Assembly: GCA_000328365.1 (NCBI GenBank)
Contig: KB299468.1
Coordinates: forward strand, 140,408-204,407
Reading direction: 5' to 3'
DNA: 64,000 nucleotides
DNA from: Capitella teleta
Taxonomy: Eukaryota > Annelida > Polychaeta > Capitellidae
Shown here: piece by piece, positions 1 through 20,069 of the stretch
How the letters are laid out: each line of letters begins with the position of its first letter
How positions within the stretch are numbered: position 1 is the first letter of the stretch
Position numbers and translations under genes: made by a program
Notes under the pieces: model-generated
Seen by the model: only the letters and a program-made list of their open reading frames with translations
Told to the model about the DNA's origin: nothing
The model's database searches: none

Positions 1-105
<105 letters not shown>

Positions 106-281
106 ATCACACAACGTCATTCACACACATATAATAAAAATTCGATTTTTATCACTATGTACAACTTTGCTTCTTGAAAGATAACTCAACGAAATCTCCT
201 GTGTATATTCAAGCAACATTTTCAAATAAATTAATATTGTAATATCATTAAACATGAATACTGTTCTTTACAAGAACTTAC

Positions 282-10197
<9,916 letters not shown>

Positions 10198-10546
10198 TTC
10201 TATAGCACCTAATATTGAGAGCCATAAATAGACCCAAGATTTGTATAATAGTTTCAATTGAAAAACAAAAAATACATATTTATAGCTGGCTACAAAAAAG
10301 CTGTTAAGGAAGTACATGTGTGTATGGCTGAGGCACTTGTGAGAAATGACAGCGGTGATCTGTGGGGGGACGTTAAAAGAATAAGAAAAAAAAAGTAAAA
10401 CACAAATTAAAACAATGATGGCGTAAAAGATACAAGCAAAAACATGTGATTAATATTTTAATATTTTAAGAAAAAAATACAAAACAAAAATACACAACAA
10501 AACAGGAGAGCGTGTTCAATATACTATTAAAAAAAAATAATAACGA

Positions 10547-10620
10547 TAAAAAAAAAAAAAAAAAAAAAAAAAATAATAATAATAATAATAATAATATCAT
10601 AATCATAATCATAATCCTCA
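10547..10620. repeat. Poly-A followed by (AAT)n and (CAT)n-like repeats
   Basis: A run of about 24 A passes into AAT units and then degenerate ATC units. It directly precedes a SINE copy. Confidence 0.92.
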
Positions 10621-10634
10621 TCATCATCAACAAA

Positions 10635-10926
10635 GGGCGTCGAGTAGTTCAGTCAAGTTTGATTGCGTGGGTGCACTCCTATGCTGACCGTGGAGGTCGA
10701 GGTCTTGGGTTCGAGACCCGATTGGGTCACGGCCTTATGATTGTGTAATATAATTGAAATTTGTTATAATTATAATTGTTCGGTGACTCTGCAGTGCTGC
10801 GTGACGACTAAAGCTGGGTGCTGTTTACAATCGTCTCATTGGTAGAATGCAGGCTAAAGAACCCCCTTTTGGATGTTTCGATAAGAGTTCATGTGGGAAC
10901 GGGGTGGGGGAGCCGTAAAACCCAAT
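10635..10926 (+). mobile_element. tRNA-derived SINE, family 1 (diverged)
   Basis: The head carries an A-box-like TAGTTCAGTC and the B box GGTTCGAGACCCG. The body has TTCGGTGACTCTGCAGTGCTGC, CTGGGTGCTGT and GAACGGGGTGGGGGAGCCGTAAAACCC, in the same order as the full copy at 12426-12765 but with many changes. Confidence 0.8.
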
Positions 10927-10996
10927 AATGCCTTATCACCTCATGCCTCAGTCTACATCAACAGATGCATTTTAATATAAGCTGTTTACATGTACG

Positions 10997-11200
10997 GGAC
11001 CAATCACGGCAAGCCCTCAGCTGACGTTTGCCTCCTATACTTCGCATTGGAAGCTATTCTCCCATAGGCGCAATGCTAACCCCGATATTTGAAATGCATT
11101 ATTTCCTTACGCTTGCATCCAGGCATGGTGTTCTTGGCACGGAATGCTATCAATTGGTGCTATGAGTCAATGGAACATCACTTAAAATTTAGTTCCCCAT
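10997..11200 (-). mobile_element. Fragment of the TTAA-flanked MITE
   Basis: This matches the left (TTAAAGGGATGGGG) end of the 60212-60940 element in reverse, from the GGGACCAATCACGG block to GTTCCCCAT. The terminal CCCTTTAA is lost. It abuts the outer end of arm A of the inverted duplication. Confidence 0.75.
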
Positions 11201-12033
11201 TGCTATCAACGAATAAGACTGTTTTGACTGATCCTAAAAGAGGTTTGCTTTCTGGTGAAAAAAAAAATCGATGGTTCAATTGAGAATTTGAATTTCTTTA
11301 GAAAGGCGTGCGAGTTAATAAACTTCTGGAAACAAGGCTCGATTGCATAATGCACTATAGATTTACTGGATGCTCTGTACAGCTTCGAGTGGAGCGACAG
11401 GTGTAACTGTTTTCCTTGCAAAATAAAAACGCCAATCGGTGACAATTTCGCCGACGAGCTGCTCCTGAACGCAGTGCATTTAAAGAGCTAATGGTAATCG
11501 CAATTCCCATCAGCGATTTCCTCTCCTCGTTAATTATTCAGAGCTGATTCTGCGCTTTGCCAGCAGGCAGGTGCCTCGTATGGGCGGATCCGACTGCCTC
11601 CAACCGAACAACTCATCCAGAAGCCAATTGCCAGGTGAAGGGAGTACTAGCACATTAAGGGATTTACCAAGAGTGACGTCACTGTCGTTTGATATAAGCA
11701 TGTAACATCACGAGAGCAAACATTGTTTCAGTACTCAATATAAAAACAGAAAACGACTTTAATTGCAAGCATTGTGCTGGGAATGTTTTTCGAAAAGTCC
11801 ACGTCGCGCATGTCGGCGTTTCGGTCTCAAACGCCGCTGAATTCCGACGCCAAACGAAGAGGCAAAAATGCAGAACCAGAAGTTGGTTGCGTAATCACAA
11901 CAACACAGCGTCCATTTGGGGAAGGACAGAACTTCTGATGTCAGCATGCGGTTTCAAGAGCATCACAATCACTTCCGGTTAACATCTGAACGTGGCTCAC
12001 TGAATCGAACGCTTTGCGAACATTTAAGTCTGG

Positions 12034-14284
12034 TCAGTATGGAGACGGAAGTCGTGCTGAGTGCAGGGTGAACGGGGGAGGGGAGGGGGGTGCGAATTGG
12101 GGGCTGGGTGCGTGGTGGGCACTGCGAGGGGAAAACCGAGCCATGTTTCTGAAGACATCTGAGGCTGAGGCTGAGGCTGAGACTGGTGGCGCTGATCTGA
12201 ACTGCGCCGATGACGACAGGTTGAGCACCCTGAAACAACATGCACACAGGTAAACGTGAACTATATGATAGTAGCTATATTCACCGTTAAATTGTTAATT
12301 GATAAATTATTTATGAGATGATTTATTAACTAACTTAATAAAAAAAAAAACTGATTTATGGATATTGATTAATGTTACACCATTAATGTTGTGTAAACTT
12401 CTCAATATCATTGTTATAAAATTAGGGCACCGAATAGCACAGTGGGTTAAACCACTGTCTGCAATCCTATGCCGACCATGGGGGTCGAGGTCCCGGGTTC
12501 GAGACCCGATCAGGCCACGGGCGTTATGATTGTGAATTATGATTGTTATAATTGTAATTCTTCGGTGACTCAGCAGTGCTGCCCAACTGCGTAACAATTA
12601 AGGCCGGGCGCTGTGTACTACTGTCTATGGTGGTATGCAGGATGAAGAACCCTTGGGATTTATCAATAAGAGTAGGGGGAAACCCCGGTCCCGGGCCTTC
12701 TGTTCTGGCGCCCGTATCACCCGAATGGGTTGGGTGGAGCCGTAAAATCCCATCACTCACTCACTCATTGTTATCAAATTAGTACAGGGTGATTCATAAA
12801 TCATAAGTCTATTCACAGCATATATTGGGAATTTCCAATATTGCGTAAAGTGTTACAAAGGTGTTTCTTTCTCATTATCCGCATTATCGTTTATAGTTAG
12901 TACTGTTAGAGTAGCCTGTTATCCAGACTGACATGTCTTTAATTTTAGGTTTCGTCTCCAAATAATCTTACATCTACGAAAAAATATTTTTACTTCATAA
13001 TCATGGAAACCACTCGTCTTCATCTCACGTACTCTTAGAGCGGTATTTATCCTACTTAAATTCGCTTGAATAACCAATTATTTATGACCAATATTGTGGT
13101 CTCATGTCACAAGACTTTTAGAACCTTTTTGAAAAGTAAACATCGAAGAAATGTGGCTCAATAATTAACTTTGATGAACCATCTGCATCATCATTGTGGC
13201 AGCTATGTTATTTAAATTTGCTCACATCTGACTTGAGGATGGACGTTTGCTGGCATGGCATTTTAATTATTATTATTATTTTTGTTTATTTTTTTGGGGG
13301 TACAATTATTAATTCATTGAGAAACGATAAACACGATTGTTACATTTTTGGGTTGCACTGATCGAAAGTCGCTCACTCAAAACAATAAAGCTTTACATCA
13401 AAGTCAGAGATGAGATCGCATTATGAACCATGGAAATGTGAAATTGTATGTGGTGAATAATTATCTAAATTTGGATCTTCGTGCCGTTGGTTATATCACC
13501 ATGGCTATGAATTTAAACCCCCTAATTAAACTACAAGCTTGCCATTTTCGTTTGGGAGGTAAATGTAGGAAAACTTATATCCATGAAATCCTTTCGACTC
13601 ACCTGAAATGTTGGTCCATTTGCGCTTTTTCGATCCTTTTGTCTTTTGCTCTCCGGTTTTGATACCATATCTTGATCTGTGTCTCCGTCAAATTGAGCAG
13701 CTCAGCCAACTCGAACCTCCGCGGTCGCGTAATGTACTCCATCCGCTGGTATTCCAGCTCCAACTTCAGAGTTTGTTCGCTTGTGAATGTCGTCCGCTGA
13801 CGTCGACATGACGACTCTTTCCGACGTCGTCTGGGAACTGAAAATAGAGCAAATTGTTTATTTCAACAAATCTATAATTGTAACATTGCTATTACTGCAA
13901 GTTTGCATTATTTTTCATAGCGATCGAGGACATCATAATTTTCTAAAATTGCAATATTATGCAATATGATGGACACGTACATAATCCATGAGGCAGGACG
14001 GAAGAAACCGGCGACGCTTCCGGGTAACACCCAGGAAACATTCCGAACGGGATGACAGATCCGGCTCTGGGATCCATGCATGGGATCCGGGTATTAAGCA
14101 CAGGATCTGAATCCGCACGCAGCGGAGTGAAGGCGGATATCCGTGAGGATCCCGAGAATAGGTTGATTGCCGCGAATGAGTTGTAGGAGCTGATCTCCGC
14201 GTCAGTCGAGCTGCTCGGCCCGGATTTCGAGTCGGTTCCCAGGATCTTCGAGATCTCCATACTTTGATCTGATTGTAAGTGCAT
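12034..14284 (-). CDS. ro: Rough-like homeodomain transcription factor, copy A
   Basis: Three exons join in phase: 14284-13981, 13837-13603 and 12229-12034, giving 244 aa. The second exon carries the homeodomain: [16 protein letters not shown] in helix 1, then [15 protein letters not shown], recognition helix [14 protein letters not shown], and the tail [11 protein letters not shown]. That tail and core closely follow insect Rough as I remember it (RRQRTTFSTEQTLRLE; EKAQIDQHYR), a DNA-binding regulator related to the Hox class. The first exon is Ser/Pro-rich and the last is Ala/Ser/Pro-rich, ending in LPSPY. The start ATG at 14284 opens the frame; a second in-frame ATG lies eight codons on. 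Position 49 of the homeodomain is Tyr, where Phe is usual. Intron 2 contains a full SINE that the other copy lacks. Confidence 0.9.
12426..12765 (+). mobile_element. tRNA-derived SINE, family 1, full copy with target duplication
   Basis: A 340-bp element is flanked by a 17-bp direct repeat (12409-12425 and 12766-12782, one mismatch). It starts with a tRNA-like head (TAGCACAGTGGGTTAA as A box, GGTTCGAGACCC as B box) and ends in a short CACT/CACTCA tail. It lies in intron 2 of homeobox copy A and is absent from copy B. Confidence 0.92.
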
Positions 14285-14924
14285 CTGCGAGTGTGCTTTT
14301 AATTGTATCTATTTAAGCGACACAACCACCTTCGATGCTGCCACAACGACACCGTTCTGCTGAGAATTTGATGAATAAATCCATTTGTAGCTCTGAAGTT
14401 TATGCGATTCGGTTGGATATCCTATTGCTCTGAATTAGTATTCTGGATGTTACTGCACCATACAGTGCTGTATTTTTCAATGAGGGAGTCTCGAGACATG
14501 AAAGCGTTGTTGTACGGGCGATAATAGAAGAGGCGGTGAATGAGGGAATAGAAGCCTGTGATTGGTCGATTCTGGTGGATGTAGCCAAAGGGCATCGTCA
14601 GCGAGGGATTTCGATTCGCTTGAAACGAGCAGCGAGGCAGGTGCTTCAGAGTAGGAGTGATGGAGATGAGGATTAGGTCAATTGGGCTTGTTGTTCCCTC
14701 TATTATCGCCCTCTTATGAGAGGGGCATCTTTATCGGCGGTGTGCGAGCAAATCAGTCCTCATGCAGCCTCCTTTGATTGTAAGTAATTATACAGCATGC
14801 ATTATATAATAATGACTTTACTGCTATTGCTGGTGACGATAAAAATATTATTCAATCAAGATGTAATAGAAATGGTTAGCGCAAAAATCAAAGAAAACGA
14901 CACCATCTTTGACTCGGGAGTTGG

Positions 14925-15060
14925 GTGAGGTGTGGTTAGAACGCATGTTCGCCAAAAGAGGACTTAGCAAATGCCACCGGGGCTTCGAATTAGTCTGCCA
15001 GCAATCTTGCTTCCTCGGGGAAGGTACTTGGAAATGATTGCTGTTCTCTTACCTCAGGAG
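14925..15060 (+). mobile_element. Diverged tRNA-type SINE, family 2, in arm A
   Basis: The blocks GTGTGGTTAGAACGCATG, GGCTTCGAATTAGTC and GGGGAAGGTACTTGG follow the order of the SINE at 6381-6560. The same copy is present in arm B, so it inserted before the duplication. Confidence 0.5.
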
Positions 15061-15646
15061 TTGAAACTTCGTGAGGACCGTGGTTTTCTCGCAAATCACT
15101 ATCTTAACTAATGATTAAAGGAGAAGAACATATATTGTGCAATTATTTTTTGCTAAAAATAACGAAATAAAACAGAACAAAATAGCTACAAAAACGAACG
15201 AGTATCCTCTATTAATATGAGTGCTCTTGCATCGACCAGGAGACAATCTCAATGTCGCTACAATTTTCAATAAAAATAAACACAAGACGTAAAAATCTGA
15301 TTGTTCTCATCAAATGCATCCCATTTGGCAATCAATTAATGAAATCCATCCCTTAATTAAGCACCACCTAAGCACCTAATAGGCTAATAGTCGTTGAGGG
15401 AAGATTTGCCGATGAAAGGCCGTTGAAACAGGCGGCCGTTCTAATGCATGCACTTTGCAAACAGATGTCTCGTTCACGTGTTTGCAAAGGAAGGCCCCTC
15501 CAGCCCCCAAACACCTGCTCAATCAACGATGCCGACCCCTGCATTCAGAACGGGGCAGAGGCCGTCCCAACGCACCCTCCCCTCCCCCTGCAATACCACG
15601 CGACTGACATCGACGCTCATTCGAGATGCACACAGATTCAGTGCTG

Positions 15647-17576
15647 CGAAATGGCGTTCAAATGCTCAATGGCAATTGTTGATTATAGTTTATTTGAATG
15701 TTCTGCAATAAGAGGTGGATGCTACACAAGAGATTTTCAGACATAGACTTACAGAAGCAGAATAATGGTGCCAATTAAGAAGCATACTCTAGATTGCACA
15801 GAAGTCATTCCTGCACAGAGAACGAAAGATTTAATTCCCAGTAATCGAAAGTTTGCAAAATCTCGAGTTGGTTAACAAATGAAGCTGCAATGTCATAAAT
15901 ATAAATATATGCTCTGATGAAGATTTTGTTTTTCATTGGAAGCTCTATGTATAATTATTGAGCTATGGTTACAATGGGTAATTAATCTTTTAATTGATGC
16001 ACTGTGCCCATAATCTCCAAAATCTCTTATATAGAAGTTGAGGGTCGAGCAGAGAAGTTCAAAGTTTTGAAGGTGACACTATCAACTCAGCCACGGTCGG
16101 TCACTGTCAAAAGAAAGCACAAACTTTTGACGAATAATAAAGGGATTTGGACTGATGCAACTTACTTTACCAAAGATCTGAATGATGGTGAAATATTATT
16201 TTTATTAGGATTGCACCTATGTTGCCCGTTGGAGTTCAAGATTACGTTATTTCCTTAACCCAAGAAATTAGCGGAAATCATCGTAAAGCATTTAATATTA
16301 ATTGTAACACACATCACAATGTCTCTTTGTATTTAGAATAACACAAGCGTTGAATTTTTTGACATAAATAACATGAAAATCTGGGATATAATTAGAATAA
16401 TGAGATATACCAATATATAGTGATTGTTACAGTATTACATATTCTGAACAAATTACTTTCATCAATCACTTTTGATAAGGTATTGTCGGATTTAGAACCG
16501 CGAGCTCTTTGAGTGACCTGGATAGACAAGCAGGGCTATTTAAAAATAAATCCACCCGTAAGAGGTGCTCATCAGATACGGATCGTTTCCATTGGCTCCA
16601 ATGACGACACACTCACATGATAGGCACAGATCTCTAAGATGAATTCTACGTGAGTGTGCAATTGTTCTTATGTTTTAAATACGATCGTCCATATTTCTCA
16701 GTTATTGCTCAGTTCTCGATCTTGTCCTTGGTTCGAAAAGTTTGCAGACTCCCGATTTAGACTAATTGTGATGCTTCATTGTATACTTTAATATCCTTGT
16801 GTCATTTAAAAATTTAGGTTTTGTCAACATTCAATTTGATGGATTACAGAACTGGTGAAATAATGTATATATGATTGCAGTACTTAATTAATAGGTAAGT
16901 CACGGAAAGGAGGTGATTATGCTAGGGTTGATAATGTTCAAGTGATTGTCCTTGATTGCTTGTCTGAAGTAACTACTAGCTAAGTTTAATCTCTTGCATT
17001 GATCCAATAATGTTTTTTTTCCTTCTTAACCTTCCTTGCGAAGTAGTATAAGATTTTTTTTTATTACATGCGCTCATTGATGATGCTTTTTATTCTGATT
17101 TTCTTTTTCTTTACCTTCTTTGCCCAGTTGTAGATGCTTGACTGTTTTTACTTGCGCTTGATGTATGTGATGATCAATGATGTTCGATGTTTCATTTTTC
17201 TTGAATAACCAACTACTTGTTTTATTTCAAGTGTTCATAAATTTCTATTTTGACCAAAGTCAAAATAGAAATGGTAGGGCATTGAGTGAATTCACTACAG
17301 CCATTGATGCGTTGTGCATGGTATATCACTCTTCAGAAAGCTTTCAGCCTTCCCAGAGTTCAAATTTTTCAAGTATGATTGCAATCATAAATGAAAATTT
17401 CCAAAATAGAACATATGCATAGACAATCAACATCAGGCGCCTTTAAGAAAATCAAGCGTGAATACAAAAATCAATGATATATTTATTGATTAAAATGACA
17501 TCTCACTCCGGATTGGAGGATCATTTTAGTATAATAATAATTATGTACCATGCTGATAAACCGCATCAGGGACTCC
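15647..17576. other. No recognisable gene
   Basis: This AT-rich spacer inside the duplication loop has a short open frame at 16004-16258 with no recognisable domain. I see no other gene, RNA or element here. Confidence 0.5.
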
Positions 17577-19071
17577 TCAAACGATCGACCTCTGGATTCT
17601 CATGATTCCTGCCAGGAAGACAACTTCCATGATGTTGGCCAGCGGAAGTCTGTACTCCGCCCTGAATGACGGAAGGGAAGACTGGAGTCCAAGCGAAATG
17701 ACTTGAAGCAAAATAGGCACAAAGTCACCGTAGCAGAACACGGTTACTATGGCAACCAGGGTCGATCCGACACTGATCATAGTGATGACAGGGGCGTAGT
17801 CAGGGATCTGGAAGAGTAAAAGGTACTTTAAATTCAAACTATCCTTCAGTCATATTTTATTCTATCTCAGCTAGAAAGAACCTCTGTAGCAAGATATTAT
17901 TCTCATATTTAACCGGGGTTTATAATTATATTTATATTTTAGTTACCCGACTATTTACTTATCAATTTACTTTTTATGTTGTTTTCATTTTTTTGCTCTT
18001 GGGCACTCGCATAGGCATGAGTAAAATTCTACTAACCGATGTAGTGTACCTCGATACACCACCATCTTCAGAGTACTCCAAGTTATCATGCACCTCCGCC
18101 AAGTACTTGTTCAGTCCATTTACCACAAAAGGCACACTGAGAATATGCAAGATATTTCCCAGCCACCACCACATCCCCATGGAGACGAGCAGTGAGGTGA
18201 AGGTGGCCGTCAGCATGGGCAAAGCAGTCATGTGCAAGAAGAAAGAAATCCTGGCCAGCAGAAGGGAAGCTCCAGCCTTTCCACTTATCGCCCCGGCACA
18301 CAGTCGAACGTTATCCAGTGCTGTGCCCAGAGTAAGAAGCACCATTGGATAGTACACTGACCCTGCCACATTTTGCCGGTCAGCGATGGTCTGCTCCTTC
18401 CAGAATAAACAGAGCATTGACCACCCGACGAAGGCGAAGACCAGAGGGCTGTAACCCATGTTGGTGAATGACTGGGTGATGCCTGACTCTAGTTTATCAC
18501 CTGGTTTACCTTTGATCACTGTTATCTGGCTTGTATGTTATCAGTAAATAGTTAAGAGTGTTATAAGACCAAGAGATGGCATATGTAATCAGATTCTGGG
18601 TATTTTGTTTGTTTGCCTGTATCTTTTGTTTTATTTTTATATAAACATTTTTTTGGGGGGAAAACGTTCTTTAGATTGAGGGTATTATGTCATATTATGT
18701 GTATTGTCTTTGTTATTTGTCCCATTTCAGGTTGACCTGCTTGGGGTGATGATGGGAAATGGTTAAGACAATAATTCTATATAACAAGCAATGTTAATTC
18801 AGACCTGAAATTTCAGAGAGTAATCCAGACATAAATTACTTGCTTATTTGTGTTGCGAACCTCGATTTCTTACATTAAAATTGATACCGATAATATTAAT
18901 TTAATTCGTAAACATAATATAATATACAATAACAAGATACTCACAATTATTCCATATTGAGACGGGAACCCCTTAAATTGCTGGACCTCTTTAAGAGATT
19001 GCAGTCCTTGGACTACCTCATCATTAGGACAAAACACTCTTCTACACCGATGTGCGACATGCAAGGACCAC
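17577..19071 (-). CDS. Multi-pass membrane protein of unknown family, 5' end unresolved
   Basis: Two exons are clear: one ending at the donor ACATCG|GTTAGT (last base 18037) and starting between about 18517 and 18495, and the terminal exon 17807-17577 (77 codons with stop, entering in phase 0). A probable upstream exon spans 19071-18941 (or 18945), but its acceptor is weak and the phase only fits with an alternative donor. Hydrophobic segments include SPLVFAFVGWSMLCLFW, a YYPMVLLTLG stretch, LARISFFLHMTALPMLTATF, MGMWWWLGNILHILSVPFVV, APVITMISVGSTLVAIVTVF and FVPILLQVISLGL, about six or seven in all. A charged loop LAEVHDNLEYSEDGG separates the halves. I do not recognise the family. Possible further 5' exons near 19.5 and 19.8 kb could not be joined in phase. 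Confidence 0.6.
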
Positions 19072-20069
19072 CTGTTGTATTCTTTTCATTTTTCAGTTCA
19101 TAATATTTAATCCTAGTAAACAAACAAAGAATCACACAAATAGTGCCTTCTTCAATACAGCAAAACATGAAATAATTAATGATATCTCTTATTCAATAGC
19201 CCTCCGAGTAGTCTATAGCCTAGTTAATGATAACTCTGACTATAAATCGTGCGAGGAGATAATTATTATTCCCATGTACGATAAATGGTTGGTAGAATCC
19301 TAATCCTCAACTTACAGGTAAGTCTCGTTTAATTTCTAAATTAGACTGATTCACAATTTCCTTAGATTGCATCTAATAAAGTGAGTTATAATTTCCATTA
19401 ATTAAAAATCCAAAGTCTCGGAGGTTTGTTGGTCAATTACTCTCACATTCTCGAAATCTAATAATTATTATAAGTGTGGTACCGAATTGAATACAACAAC
19501 AAAAATACCTGCTGTTCATATTTTATTGATTGGCAGCAAGTTTTGAAAGTTCTTAGTTTTGCCATCAAGATGCGTGGTTTACTCACAGATGTTGATATTT
19601 TAAGGTCTTCAATGTTTGAGCGTAAGATTGTTTTTGTATTTTTATTTTGTAAAAAAAAAAAGTTCAATCAGGAGGGAGTATTTACACCAGGTATTTGAAG
19701 CATACACGGAATATCCAACCAAAAACCAAAGAAAATAAAATACAAACTTTTCTACCCTACATTGAGATTCAGTTTCTCCCATCAGCTGGTGCAGACTTTC
19801 TACGGGAAAGGTGAGGGCTGATAATTCACCTGTGTCCAGGTAAGACATATAAATCATAATTATAACAAAATACCAACCGACAATTATTCATGCAGAGAAA
19901 AATTATACGAAACAAACATAAAAAAGGGGGTAAACGAAAAAAAAATTAATTCTACAAATTCATTAATTTCGATACTGATTTCTTTGTTTTGTTTAGTTAT
20001 TGCATCGGTCTCATATTACAATTAGAAATAAACTCATCCGAAACTAAAGTACGAAACATATTGATATGT

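Larger units (their letters stand above)
11206..15646. repeat. Inverted duplication, arm A (Rough-like homeobox locus)
   Basis: This stretch is repeated in reverse at 35641-39335. The match covers the upstream region, all three homeobox exons, intron 1 (143 bp in both), and the 3' flank as far as the block ending near 11206. Differences are scattered single bases. The interior of intron 2 (about 12280-13590) does not match the other arm, which is why this arm is about 750 bp longer. The inner boundary is sharp, at the word TTCAGTGCTG (15646). Confidence 0.92.

Noticed and set aside
12014-12253. Frames on both strands over homeobox exon 3 (also 38309-38548)
   Set aside because: They are shadows of the Ser/Pro-rich third exon; only the frame ending LPSPY joins in phase with the homeodomain exon.
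12426-12540. tRNA gene candidate (A and B boxes)
   Set aside because: The tRNA-like head belongs to a repeated SINE; it lacks a proper cloverleaf and is followed by a SINE body and target duplication.
15423-15746. Frames MKQAAVLMHALCKQ... duplicated at 35642-35866
   Set aside because: Both copies are in the duplicated upstream region; the frame is broken at the arm boundary and matches nothing known.
16004-16258. 84-codon frame in the duplication loop
   Set aside because: It has no recognisable domain and no supporting splice sites.
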